A stretch of DNA of 64,000 bases from Thozetella sp. PMI_491 (lineage: Eukaryota > Ascomycota > Sordariomycetes > Chaetosphaeriales > Chaetosphaeriaceae). Under the pieces are notes generated by a model. It was not told the DNA's origin. It saw only the letters and a list, made by a program, of their open reading frames with translations, and searched no databases. Position numbers and translations under genes: made by a program. Positions 1 through 11,630 of the stretch are shown here, in pieces; position 1 is the first letter of the stretch, and every line of letters starts with the position of its first letter. The stretch covers positions 274,867 through 338,866 of the forward strand of contig MU270045.1 in assembly GCA_021432635.1 (NCBI GenBank), read 5' to 3'.

Positions 1-591
1 AGCTTTATACTAATACTAGTCTAGTATAGTATAACCTTATACTAGTACTATAGTATACTATAGTATTAATACTAGTGTTAAAATACTATAGTACTAAATC
101 ACAACCCTGCCTACAGTGCCTTGCTTAGACTGAACCACTCCAGTTCCCAAAAGGTTTACTCGGCGTAAACTTGATGGCTATAGTATCTTTAGGCTGCTAG
201 CAATGCCATAAGGGTGCCCCTGCGGACGTACCCCATCTAGGTTTCTCCCCTATCGCCTCATATTATCACAGGCCTCCTGAGTCCGGGCTTCAGTCTTGTT
301 GTTGGCCTTGTTGCCATAAAAAAACGGCGTGAAAGCTAGGAAAGTCCATTACGGCTCAGCTGAGTTACATATATGTAGCTAGCCCGATAGTAGACATGCA
401 ACCTACAGATGCGCTTGAAACAACACTGCTATAGCTTGACAGGATACTAGCCCACGGCCTGTGCAATGTAGAGGCTCTCCTGTCGCGATATATACGAGGA
501 TATGATTTTTTAGCTAAGTTAGCTTAGGGGTTGGGTCAAGGCATCTAGTAGTATACCATGGACCAAGAACTATTCTAATCTTACACCATAT
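1..591. repeat. TA-rich low-complexity stretch (about 1-110), then non-coding
   Basis: The first 110 bases are almost entirely permutations of ACTAGTATA/TATAGTA, with nearly no CpA or TpG contexts left. This is the look of a repeat mutated by RIP, the C-to-T process of filamentous ascomycetes. The rest to 591 shows no credible coding sequence. It lies just beyond the 3' end of the nuclease-like gene. Confidence 0.45.
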
Positions 592-3500
592 TCAAACGTT
601 CCCGGAGCTGCGGGTCCGTCGAAGCTTCGATGCCCTTTTTTCATAGACTTCGTCCAGTCCAGTGAGGTCAATCACCTCTATAGGTCCAGATCGGTGACGT
701 TTTTGGGTTCTAGATGAGGACCCTGCGTCTACCCTTTTACCGTGGTGTCCTAGCTCTGCTGAAGACGCGTCGGAACCACTGTCTGCTGTCAGGAGATTTT
801 CCTCGAGTTGATGGGCCCTTTCTTTGAACTTTTCAAGACCACTGGCGACCCCTGCCATTGTATCAAATAGCATAGGCGACCCAGTCAGTACTTCTTCCCT
901 GTTATGGGCTATGCTTTCACTGGAAGAAATCCCAACCGGGTCCAGCCCTCGTGTACCATCACCCGCTTCTGCACTGCGAGGACGACTGGGTTGGCCAGCG
1001 CTTGGAATGACCTCGCGTTGCTTCCCTTTCAGGTCTCTCGCTGGAGGCGGCATTTGGATGATGTCGGCGACAATACTTTGCTGGCGCTGCGAACCCTCTC
1101 GCTGCTGCCACTGTGGTGTTGACCCGAGACGCCGTCTCGGTGTGTCTTCTCGTCTAACCTCTCGCATTCCTCGTGGATTCTGCCAGCCTCTGGAAGCAGT
1201 TAAATCGCTGTAGCTCCCAGTAGTAGTCGATTTGTAAGCATCAAGCATGAATTCCAGACCATCTGCGGTGAGTATATCCCATTGTGTATTGGGTTTCTTT
1301 GGCCCCCACGTCTTTTTGATAGCATCCTTGCGTGCTATCTCCTCGTCCGGAGAGGGTCGAAGCTCTAGTGCTTGAAGAGCTCGCACAAACTCGGTGAGCA
1401 TGGGAAGGATGTTTTGATTCCTCGTAACCAGCTTCTCGAAGTCAAAGTTCCATCCATTGGACCACCCCTTCCTGCGATCAAACCTCTTCACACGAAAGTG
1501 CCAGCCTGGTTCGGATTGCATCAAGTCCTGGAACTGTGACCCGTTGACTCGGATACCGGCAGGATCGACGACGAACAAGCACAATCGCGGAAATGACGGG
1601 CCTGCAATGGAATTGCTAGAGACGGCGAATAGCACCTTTACGCCGACGGTCTCGGGGACATCTGGCGGTCGTATAAACCAGCTCAGTTCTTTCCAACGGC
1701 CGGTTCTGCGTCGCGGAGGGGAGTCTTCAGGAAGGCCTAGTTCATCGAGAACTGAAGACACCCGAAGAAACGGGCATACTGGCTCGTTTCTGCCGATTTT
1801 GTATTGGTCATGGAGTGTCTGAACAAACTCTCGCACTCCTGCCAGAGAGTCCGGCTTCATGACTGCATCCAGTCTGTAGGTCACTCCTACATCCGACTTT
1901 TCGATCGATGTAACGGAAAAAGCATCCTTATACTCGGCCCTGTTTGTTGATATCACACCGGTTGAGAGACACACCCTAGCCATCGCGGCCATGAGATTAT
2001 CTCTTGGAGACTGGTGCAGGAGGCTGATGAAATGTCGCTCAAACGTGTCCGTGTCCACGAATGGGAAATCCGATAAGACATGGTCCTCGCGGAGCTTAAC
2101 CCCCGCATGCTTAAGAAGGACTTCCATCGCCGTGTCCTCAACGGCGATATAAGACAATTCCCTTGTCTGCTCCCAGTCGATAGTGAGATATGCGGAGACG
2201 GTAGCGACCACGAGATACTTCTTGTTCTCCTGGGATAGCTCTACCCTTTCACGGTCTCTTCCAGTCCAGCGGAGCTCGACCGAGTCCAGCGCTTCTGGCT
2301 TCACTCTCCATGATTCGACCATGAGGTTGAGTAACGAGCGAGCGAGCGTCCGGGACTCTTTTTGCGTGTCTGTAGAGTTAAAGAAGTATTCGACATTGTC
2401 CTGAGTAAGATGGACGCCGACTAAGCGAGATTGGATATAACGAATGTCGCGAATCGCCCCCTTCCGGGTGTCGAACAAACGAAGGGCGTCTTGTACGCTT
2501 GTCTCAGGCTCGGCTGAGCTAACTTGATCATGAAAACCCTCAACACTTGACCAAAACTGGAGTCTGTCGGCCATAGAGTAGATGTCACTGTCGTACGCTA
2601 AGCTCCTCGTATCAGAAACGACCAGCTTCCTAAGGCTCTGAATAATAGCCTCTCGGTATACGTCGCGAGCCCAGTCAAACACATAGTCGACTATCAGAAG
2701 CAATTGGAGTGCTTTCTATCGAGATTTGAGTTAGTGGCTGCCTCGGCAAAGCCATGGTGGAGGTGAAGGGAGTGCACAGAGACTTACATCCGGGAGGTCT
2801 ACCTCGCCTCGCCACAACTCAACAACCCGCTACAGGATATCAGCTTAACCCTTCTTTCAAGCCCTTGAAATACCTACATAATACTTCTCAGGCCCATTGA
2901 CCTCGGTATATGCCATGGAGACCCTCCATCGCTCTCCCTTGTAGGAGAAGAACCAGACGAGAGGGCCGGCATCCCAGTTAGGGTCTTCATCCGCAGCGGC
3001 GCGTAGGTTCTCCTGAACATTCAGCAGCTCTCTAATGGAGAAGGATGTCTGCACCTCGATATCACCGAAGGAATCGGTTCCCTTGGCTGACTTTGCCTCA
3101 ATGAGGAGAAACGGGAAGAGGTTGGGCTCTCCGCCCTCGCGAAACGGACTGCCCTTGATGCCGTCGCCAAGGGAGCCTCCTCTTTTGTCTGCTGACTGTA
3201 GGAGACGCTGCAGTCGGCTGGTTGCCCGCAGGCCGTAGACCCTGTCGGGCCTTTCTTCTCGTTTCGCAAATTTAGATGTGACCTCTGGAGGCAACATGAT
3301 GCCTTCGTCTAGTCGGTCGTCGAATATCCGATTGATACCTGCTTCTCGTCTGAGGGTTGTTAGCACGGACACGGCAATGGGCCCGCGCAAGTATGATTAG
3401 GCTCTCACGCTCCCATCAGGGGCTCGTTGGCGTCGCAGACACAAGGCTCTCGATTTTGCTGCCGCTCTCCGAGCTTCCTGGCTACTTCTTCGTCCCAGCT

Positions 3501-3946
3501 GCTGGGCTCGACTTCCTGCTCAGAACGCCACAATCGCCCACGACATTGTAAGCTTCGAGGATTAGCTTGAGAAACAAGACAGCATTCATTGGGATCCGTG
3601 GTTGAGCAGGTGCATACCAGGCGACTTCAATTGACAGCCTTGCCATGACCTCTGCCTCTACGGAGAACCGCCAGCCAGCCTCGTTCTTGCGGCCATTGAG
3701 ACAGGACTTGGCGAGCTCGACGGTTCGTGTGGCTCGACGTCGCACTTGTTCTCTCCATGGGCGATGAAGAACATCGTAGCTGATGCTCTCTTGGTACTGG
3801 TGGTATTCCTGCTTGCCCAGCTTCTGGATGTGCTCGACGATAGCCTGCCGCGTCGTAGGCCACCCTTCCTTAGGCACCGCATCCACAGGGCCGTCAAAAT
3901 GAATGTTGAACTGCTTAACGAGCGTGGCTTTCGTATTCGACGCCAT
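592..3946 (-). CDS. Large protein with PD-(D/E)XK nuclease-like core and C-terminal SIM-type motif
   Basis: Five exons (3946-3618, 3552-3409, 3349-2878, 2829-2788, 2715-592) give 1036 residues. Every junction has a GT donor, an AG acceptor and a preserved phase; the 14-codon fourth exon is easily missed. The N-terminal third holds a Cys motif (ACLQCRGRLW, then CVCD), then RPDRVYGL (D193) and FPFLLIEAKSAK (E242, K244) followed by VQTSFSIR. That is the D...ExK...Q order of the restriction-endonuclease fold. The long C-terminal part is not recognised. Residues 1010-1014 read VIDLT in an acidic/basic setting, like a SUMO-interacting motif, with basic KRHR and KLRRTR flanks that could be nuclear-localisation signals. 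I know such proteins as conserved but unnamed in Sordariomycetes. Nuclease activity is inferred only from the motif. ATG at 3946 starts the conserved N-terminus. The gene is divergent from the dehydrogenase. Confidence 0.75.
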
Positions 3947-4836
3947 CTTCCGCGTCGTTGTAAGGCGCGTGACTACACCGCAACTCCCCGGAGATTCTTC
4001 ACGTGTGGGAATTGGAGGAGCGACGCGACGGGGTCCATTATTCCCATAGTGGCCAGGGTGTCGGCTCAGCCCCCGGCGTCCTCTCGGAAGTGTCCACCCT
4101 GCAGCGCCGTTAATTGGCCAATTCCTACGCGGCACATCTGCAGGTCTGCGGCGGAGGGTCGGCGTGTTGGTTAGTGCGCGACCATCCTGGACTGGATCGT
4201 GGGCTTAACCAGCCTGCTTTCCCGTTCGTTAGGTATACATAGGTATCTAGTAACGCTAATATGGCATATAACTTACCTTTTTGCTTGTTTGCTTGAAGAG
4301 AGCCTATTGTCTTGGCTTGGCGCTGTTTATTCCCCTTGACCTTCACCAGAAGCGACTCCGCAGCTCTACCAAATAGGTACCCCCGCTAATCGCAAGACCG
4401 GCAGGTTGCCGCGGCACCTCGTTAGGAATTTAAGCCATGCTGCGCGAACCAGTAGCTGTCGTCCGACCAAAGCAATGAGACTGCCACCGGACGGCCATTA
4501 TAACATAGCAGTAACGCCAGGCCTCACCGTACGACGGTGGGGTCCCGGACCGGGCGGGGTGTTTCTGGCCGGCGAGCTACCCACCGGGGACCCGGCTTCC
4601 GAGTCAGTTAAAGCTGCAAGCTTATCGAGCCTCGAGTTGGGGGGTTCGGGTCGGATTGGAGATGCCGCCACCGGCGCACAAGGTTAAATGGCAGCCACCG
4701 GAGCCGTCCACACAGCGGCCAGGAACAGAATCAGCTGCAGGCCGTTGCTCTAGCGCCGTTTTTGCTACTGCTCTGGGATCGCGGGCCTCGTTTCTGGATG
4801 CTTTCCCCGCTCCAGCCAGCTTCCTCGACGCCTAAC
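3947..4836. other. Divergent intergenic region, nuclease-like gene / aldehyde dehydrogenase
   Basis: About 0.9 kb separating two divergent genes. Open frames here are short and lack any recognisable protein. It presumably holds both promoters; I cannot identify individual sites with confidence. Confidence 0.5.
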
Positions 4837-6404
4837 ATGTCGCAGCGATTTTCCATCGATAAGCCCATTCCCCTGCTCATCGACGGGAAAGAGGCCGAGA
4901 GCGATGTTTCATTTTCTGTAGTGAGCCCTCTCACCGGAAAGGAAGTATGGACGTGTGCGTCCGCCTCTCTGCAGCACGCGAGCGATGCCGTGGCAGCGGC
5001 GCAGCGGGCTTTCCCCGCGTGGGCAAAGACCAAGCCTTCACAACGTCGAGATATTTTCCTTCGGGCGGCAGAGCTGATTGAAAAGCGTAAGGTGGAGCTC
5101 GGAGGCTACATGCACCATGAGATTGGTGCAAACGAGTTCTATCAGGATTTCATCCTAGGCCTGGCCATCGAGGGACTGAAGGACACAGCGGGGCGGATCG
5201 CGGGCGCGGTCACGGGCGCTGTTCCGGAGTCAATGCATGACGGCATGCGCGCAATGGTATTGAAGCGCCCGTACGGAGTCAACTTGGCGATTGCCCCATG
5301 GTAAGTATCAGTGAAGCCTGGACGAAGTACAACGCTAAGATGCGTCGAATCAACAGGAATGCGCCCTACCATTTGGGACTGCGTTCTATCACTTTCCCCT
5401 TGGCCACTGGGAACACCGTCGTCCTCAAAGGCGCCGAGTTTACACCCCATTGCTACTGGGCGATTGCTGACATCTTCCGAGAAGCTGGCCTTCCAGACGG
5501 CTGTCTGAACCTGGTCTTCAGCAGCCCAGCGGGTGCTGCCGCCCTGACCGAGAGTTTGATTGCCCACCCGGCCATGCGAAAGATTAATTTTACAGGCAGC
5601 TCCAAGGTGGGCAGCATCATAGGCGAGATGGCAGGAAAGCATCTAAAACCAGTGCTCATGGAACTCGGAGGTAAGGCAAACGCAATCGTCTTGAAAGACG
5701 CCGACCTAAAAAAGGCCGCGATGCACTGCGCAACTGGAGCATTCATCAACGTAAGCCTTGGTCCTCATATGGTGATAGCCAGCCCGGCACTAACTGTAGA
5801 TCAGGCTGGTCAGATCTGTATGTCGACAGAGCGCATCCTCGTGCATTCATCCATTGCATCCGGCTTCCAGTCGGTACTTGCGAAGACGGTAGACGGCATC
5901 TTTGGATCGCCAGAGATGACTCCCGTTATCGTCACTGCTCAGTCCGCCAAGCGTACTCGTGGCATGGTCACGGACGCGATCTCCAAGGGTGCTAAAACGT
6001 TGGATCTATTTAGCACTGAGACAAAAGGTCATGAAGACCTCGAGACTAAGATGCGGCCAGTGGTGCTCACGAACGTTGACAAATCCATGGATTTATACGG
6101 CGGGGAGTCCTTTGGGCCCAGTGTGTCTCTCTATACCTTCGAGACGGAAGAAGAAGCCATACAGCTGGCAAACGATACCGCATACGGCTTGGCGGCATCC
6201 ATATTCACGGAGGATCTTGGGTCCGGTTTCCGCGTAGCTGAGGCACTGGAGTCAGGGGCAGTCCACATCAACTCAATGACGGTCCACGACGAGTTTCCTC
6301 TACCCCATGGCGGAGTGAAGAAGAGTGGCTTTGGTCGTTTCAACGGATACCAAGGGCTGGATGAGTTTCTATATTACAAGACGGTTACTTGGATGGAATC
6401 GTAG
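4837..6404 (+). CDS. NAD(P)-dependent aldehyde dehydrogenase, salicylaldehyde/vanillin dehydrogenase type
   Basis: Three exons (4837-5300, 5357-5750, 5805-6404) give 485 residues, normal for the family. It oxidises an aldehyde to the acid with NAD(P)+. The cofactor site NFTGSSKVG, the general base in MELGGK (E257) and the nucleophile in GQICMSTER (C291) are all present. The 34-residue spacing between E257 and C291 is the canonical one. The acidic C-terminal block with SGFGRFNG is also typical. Similarity is closest to salicylaldehyde/vanillin dehydrogenases, so an aromatic aldehyde is the likely substrate. No signal peptide, so probably cytosolic. A catechol dioxygenase and an organic-anion-type transporter lie 8-10 kb downstream, which makes a role in aromatic catabolism plausible but not shown. 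Both introns have GTAAG donors, and the ATG at 4837 precedes a normal N-terminus. Confidence 0.93.
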
Positions 6405-6762
6405 GCTTCTTTGTCGTTGTATTCCTCTGTGGCTTCGATAATACTAGCTGCTAATATCACCCTGCCCTATGCCACGCAGAACTCCTACCAAGGCTTAACT
6501 GCTGTCCTTCCCTCCCAAGGAAAGAAAACACACTGACAGAAAAAAATCTATGGACACTATAACATACTTTAGTAGAAGCTGACCAGGGCGCCATTCTTCC
6601 CGCGCATGCACACTAGCCTATTTCAGGGGCTTTTTACATGTGTAAGGTGGCAAGGGATAGAAGTATCATAACTGCTATGAAGATGTGTTCAGACGGAAAG
6701 CTGCTCGTTCCTTTCATAGGCTTATACAATTGGGAGTCTTGTTTAGATTGAGTCAATTGCTT
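6405..6762. other. Intergenic region between convergent 3' ends
   Basis: The dehydrogenase and the trypsin-like gene end toward each other here. T-rich and A-rich runs on both strands would suit 3' UTRs. I see nothing else. Confidence 0.5.
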
Positions 6763-9700
6763 CTAGGCCAACTTTACTAGCTGTTCCTGTGCCGAACTGA
6801 ACCCCGCCTCCAAATACCGAGTAATCCCTCTGACTTTTAGTTCATCTGTCCACCGGCTTCTGAATATCACCAAACCATTGAGTACGTCAACAAGATATTT
6901 CGAGTCCGAGATACCCTTGGTTAAATCCTCAAGGTTTCCGACCTGTTCCCAGCCCATAATAAAACCATCTTTGTCGCGCTCCATAAAACCTTCACGATAT
7001 TTAATCTGGTGGATTAGGACAGCAAGGGGCAATATATAACGAGAGATGGCATCTCTGAGCCCGTCCACTCGGGTAGTCGATCTTTGACGATCCAAGGCGA
7101 TCAGAATTCGGACCAGCGTGTCGGAATCGTTAAGCTCTGCGGCCACAACGATGCCTTCTTCAATCCTCGGAATGCAATTGAAGAAGCTGGGATCACTCAG
7201 GTAACCTTCAACTAGGTCATCCAAGGCTACAAAGCCTGCCATCGGTCGCCTCTTTGGTGACCCGATTTGTCGGCTGAAATTATTGACAACGGCACATACC
7301 GGGCTACCACGTCCTAAGAATGTGCCGAGCTTATCGGCAAAAAGTACCATAGCCTCCCCGAACATGCATTCGTAAAACTCGCGGTTATAATTCTCATATT
7401 CCATACTTTGGATCTGACAGAACATCCGTCGTATAGGATGCCGCAGTGGGTAGTTTGTAATTAAGTCGAAGCTGTGACGAAGGAGGAGTTCCCTTATTTC
7501 TGGCTTTTGATCTCTGAGCACTACAAGAAATATTAGAGTAGTGATGGTGGTCTCAAATAGTGAGGTGTTGCTGTCGACGTAGTCGTCAAGTTGCTTAAAG
7601 CAGAGTCCGGTCAAAGTGATCGCCCAGCTCGGTCTTTCAACCACATGGCACAACTGTGCGGCATGGAGGTAGTAGAGCACGCGTCTAACAAGTGGAGCAG
7701 AGCCAAAAATGCAATCGAGAAACCCCTTGAGAATCTTCTCACTTGAGCTAGATATATCGAACGACGATTTCTCGGTCGCGTCGATATAGTCAGAGACCGA
7801 ATAAAAGAATGCTTCCGGTCGGAAATAGGTGGCAGGAGGCGTTAAAGGGGTTTCCAACGTGGTTGCATCTGAGAGAAAAGCCAATCGTCCAAAAAGTATC
7901 CCCATCTTCAGTTGGTCGTCTATGTCGTTAACGGTGTGTATTTGTAACACGTGTTTAGCCCGGGAATCTTCTGCAACTATCGTTTTCGTAGGACGTTTTC
8001 GGTCATGTGAATTCTTTCTCGTGGCTGGCATGATATCCGAGGCTGGGAACTGCAAGCTCCAATTCTCTTTGAACACCTCTCGCGCTGCAAGCATGTGAAT
8101 GTATGGCTCACTTTCGTAGGAGGCAATAACCATCCCAAGCAGCTGGCCATTTTCTACCACCCAAGATCCTGAGAATCCCGGCTCTGTCTCCGGTAATAAG
8201 TATTATGAATGCAGCTAGGATGCTTTGTGGCAAAGCAGGTTACGTACCAAGAGGCGCGCTGATCCGGATCTTCCGCGTGGTGAAATTCATGTCAAAGAGA
8301 CTAAAGCTCGATGACCCTGACAGGATGTGACCTTGAAGAACGCTATCCCATCGTAGTATAATATTGACTGGGCCCTCTTCGACTTCGCCTTTGAGAGAGC
8401 GTATGTAAATGCTGCTAGCACCGGCGATGTCGACATTTTCATAGTTGTTCACGAGCTCCCGATCCTCCGGCATTCCGAGGCAAGTAAAATCAGTCACTAG
8501 TCCCGCATTTTCTGAAGTTTTCTTTTCCGCCAGAAGTGCTATACTCTCAGTAGCAGTTATCCCTAGATTTCCTAGGATCTTGGGCACCACGGAGAGTAGA
8601 TCTGGTCCGACTGATGTCAAGAAACCTGTTGGTCCAACTAATCGGATGCTATCCCAACTTCCCACTTTGGCAGTTCCGATCGATTTGAGTGGGTCTTTTT
8701 GTGGTGTTTCTAGCGGTTCTTGGGTTTCGAAACTATCATCGCCCAACTCAGATGCGCAGCTCGGATTGGACCAGCGGTAGTCCGATTCGTCGTCAAGTGA
8801 CGAGAAAGATGCCGGAGATCCCGGGTCGAGGTCCTCTTCCTCTGGAGATACAATGTCATATTCGTAGTTCATTAAAGGTGCTAGAATTCCGTGGGATGTT
8901 GTGATGCCAAAGAGAGCACCATCGATTGACGCAATGCCTCCAACCCTAGAAATTCTCTGATCCAACAAGGTGCCGTCCTTGAATAATGTTGCGCAGCAAA
9001 CGAGCCCGCAAGCTGATTGCCCTTTCTGTCTTTCGACATGAAGGTAGATGTCATATTTATCCAGGGTCCTGAAAGGTAGGCTGTGAGCTAAATCAAGCTG
9101 GCTGAGAGCGACTGGATTGCTTGGGGCAGCGGACAGCATAGGGCAGCCCCTGCGAACTTCAAGTGGGCCGAAGCCTTCTGCATGGAGCCACTCCAGCTCT
9201 TCGACAAGCTTTCGCAATGGTTTCTTCCACCGCTCGTGGTCGTAAAGAATCCAAATTGTCGGTTTAAGAGTCGCCTTCTGACTTGTTCCTGAGGCGTAGC
9301 CCGACATGCGCAACTCGAGGGATATCCCGGGCGCAGTGCCGCGGCCCCTTCGGACCTTCATCCTGCTCTGAAACTCACGTACATCAGTCCATAGCTGGGA
9401 CTCGACGCGATCTTTCCATTTCTGCAAGGACTCGGTCGGTGGCCTGACTTTTTCTTCAAGGCCGACATAGAGGCCAGGAACTCCGGCGAAGGAATACATA
9501 AGCTCTGGACTTGGAACCTTGTATTGATAGGGGATAGTGGCGGTAGGCGTAGGTCCTAATGACGGGGGTCCAGAAGCGTCTGAATTCGCTTCCGCGGAAC
9601 GGGAATGACCCGTCGCCTTCCAGAGGTCAATATCAGCCCCCTCCGCAATCGACCAGAATGGCGGATGGTCTGGCCCAGCCTGTTCATATTCTTTTGCGGC

Positions 9701-10177
9701 TGAAGGAGTTGGGACATGTCCGTTCTGTTCGTGAATATCTTTTCCCGCGGTTGATAAATCGTCTTTGCTCGTTTGTGTATAACATGTTTCTACCGCTAGC
9801 GAAGGCGGCGCGTTTATCTCGACCGGTGTGTGATATTTTTCCTCCGTCACGGCGACTCGATTATCTCCCCTAGCGCGGCCATGGTGCTCTTCTGGCGCGA
9901 TCGGGGATGGGCAATCTCCACTTGCTTTTGCATAGTAGCCCGCTGCTGCAGCAGAGAGCGCCGGTTCGTTTGTATCGGTAGTATACCCGAGCTCGCGCGT
10001 AAGGTGGCTCGATTGTTCTGGACTTTCGCATGTAGAGGCTCGAGTTTCTGGCTCGCGACGAGGACGGCTTCGATCAGGTAGGAATAGAAAAGGTGTTCTG
10101 GGTATCCTCTTTCTAAATGCCGACGTCAAACCTTTGCGAATTATGAACTGGGCCCCCACACCGTTCTCATCTGGCAT
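6763..10177 (-). CDS. Large protein with trypsin-like serine protease domain and helical C-terminal region
   Basis: Two exons (10177-8248, 8183-6763) give 1116 residues. The 64-nt intron (GTACGT...GACAG) restores GFSGSWVV at residues 646-653, split in the genomic sequence. GFSGS matches the GDSGG-type nucleophile loop of chymotrypsin-fold proteases (candidate S648). GITTSHGIL around H429 matches the TAAHC-type histidine loop. The catalytic Asp is less clear, so activity is uncertain. Residues 1-300 are low-complexity, rich in Pro, Glu and Ser. After the protease-like domain come about 450 residues of helical, unrecognised sequence. The first in-frame ATG is at 10177; longer frames need a TTG start. 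It is divergent from the TM-tailed gene at 10527. Such protease-like proteins occur in fungi as unnamed conserved families. Confidence 0.72.
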
Positions 10178-10526
10178 CGTGTACTTCGAGTTGAGTGTTG
10201 GGACGCGACCCAATTCGGGACAATTCAAGGTTGACTTGAGATACTCTGTGGGCGATTGATTTGATCAAAGAAGGACGAACGACATTTTGGTCTCGGCTTG
10301 CGGTCGCGTAAATTCACCCAGGCCATGGGAGTGCAGTGCTCAATGCAAATGAATGAGATGCACTGGGAATGCATCTATGCACCCCCGCCAACCAAAAGAA
10401 CGCCTTGCATCACGTGTGAGAACAGTTAATATCACGTGTCAGAGTACCAACTGAATACGAAAAGTGCAATTCTGAAGTTCCTCGCGATAAGAAATCATCT
10501 CTCCGACTTGGCGCTATGTGAGGACC
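10178..10526. promoter_or_regulatory. Shared divergent promoter with two ATCACGTG sites (CACGTG at 10411 and 10433)
   Basis: The 349-bp interval separates divergent start codons. Two perfect CACGTG palindromes, each within ATCACGTGT, lie 22 bp apart (about two helical turns). They sit roughly 116 and 94 bp upstream of the ATG at 10527. ATCACGTG fits the RTCACRTG consensus of Cbf1/CPF1-type bHLH factors. The spacing suggests paired binding on one DNA face. Function is inferred. Confidence 0.45.
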
Positions 10527-11630
10527 ATGGTGAACAAAGAGCAAGACTTGAAGGCTAGCGGAGGAGGATATGCCTTCGTGAGCGCCATATGGCCGAGTCT
10601 GCCGCCAGAAGACTTCACGGCAATGCAGAAACAATACTCCCAGCTGATCCAGCATTTTGACCATGAGATGGAAACCGTGCGAGGAAACTCCGACTTCTTC
10701 GCCATTCACGGCCAAACTAATACGCTCGAGCTGATGCAGAAATTAAACAGCACCGACCAGCTGACCCGGGCACAGGCTTTGGACCAAGCGCGTGGCGTCT
10801 GCCCTGGAGAAAAGGCCGTGGAGAAGCTGCTTAGGTCAATTGACCTAGCAGTACGTCTCTGGCTCACGATTGATGTCAGTTCTCTAGATTTGCGGAGACA
10901 GGGGTTAGTTATATGGACTAGCGAAGCGACCCTCGATGGCGCCATCGAATCCTATTTTACAAACATGGAGAACTCGTCGCTGCCTAGGAAGAGACAGTTT
11001 ACGGCCGATGATATTCCTCCGACACTCACAGCCGAGCTTCTCGTCAATAACTACGGATACACTGTTTCTTGGACTAGTAACTTGGCCGACCACCTGTCCA
11101 TTGACTGGAAGCACAAAATCATCACAATCTACGAGCACAAGATTTGTCTATATAACCATCTTCGCTTCCAAGATAACTGCGGGATATCCCATAGTGTTCT
11201 CGAAGATGCCCTTGACACCTTGAACCTGTTATTCCCTTTCCAGGACGATGCAACTAAAAGGTTCCTTGTAAAACACAAGAAGCCCTTTTACGGCCTCGGG
11301 TTCTGCGGTCGGCCAAGAAAGTTGGACCTGAGTGAGTACCAACACTGGCAGGGCAGGGTTTCTGATCTCGTCTATCTTGCGAGCGGGCCACCTGTGGGAC
11401 TGCAGCAGCTGAGGCTGGACAAGGACCGGAGGAATTTGCTGTCGTTTGCAACCTTCTGGATCGCGACCGGAGTTGGGGTCCTGACGCTGGTGAGCATTGC
11501 TTTTGGCATCGCTGCAACTGTGTATGGCGTCATGCAGTACAACCTTGCCTTGAAACAATACCAGCTCTCGGTGGCACAGGCGTGTCTTGACCCAGCTGCG
11601 AGGGTCCAGTTGCCCGATTTCTGTTCTTAG
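10527..11630 (+). CDS. Conserved fungal hypothetical protein with C-terminal membrane segment
   Basis: A single exon of 367 residues. I recognise no enzyme domain. The body (residues 1-300) is a soluble-looking mix of helices and strands. Near the C-terminus, after a charged LRLDKDRRN stretch, a hydrophobic block (FATFWIATGVGVLTLVSIAFGI and onward to VYGVMQ) would cross the membrane once or as a hairpin. A short tail with two Cys follows. The ATG at 10527 is chosen because an in-frame GTG just upstream is not a normal eukaryotic start and the ATG at 10516 hits a stop at once. It shares its promoter with the trypsin-like gene, so co-regulation is likely. A membrane-anchored partner is one possibility, without direct evidence. 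Confidence 0.7.
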   Translation: MVNKEQDLKASGGGYAFVSAIWPSLPPEDFTAMQKQYSQLIQHFDHEMETVRGNSDFFAIHGQTNTLELMQKLNSTDQLTRAQALDQARGVCPGEKAVEKLLRSIDLAVRLWLTIDVSSLDLRRQGLVIWTSEATLDGAIESYFTNMENSSLPRKRQFTADDIPPTLTAELLVNNYGYTVSWTSNLADHLSIDWKHKIITIYEHKICLYNHLRFQDNCGISHSVLEDALDTLNLLFPFQDDATKRFLVKHKKPFYGLGFCGRPRKLDLSEYQHWQGRVSDLVYLASGPPVGLQQLRLDKDRRNLLSFATFWIATGVGVLTLVSIAFGIAATVYGVMQYNLALKQYQLSVAQACLDPAARVQLPDFCS

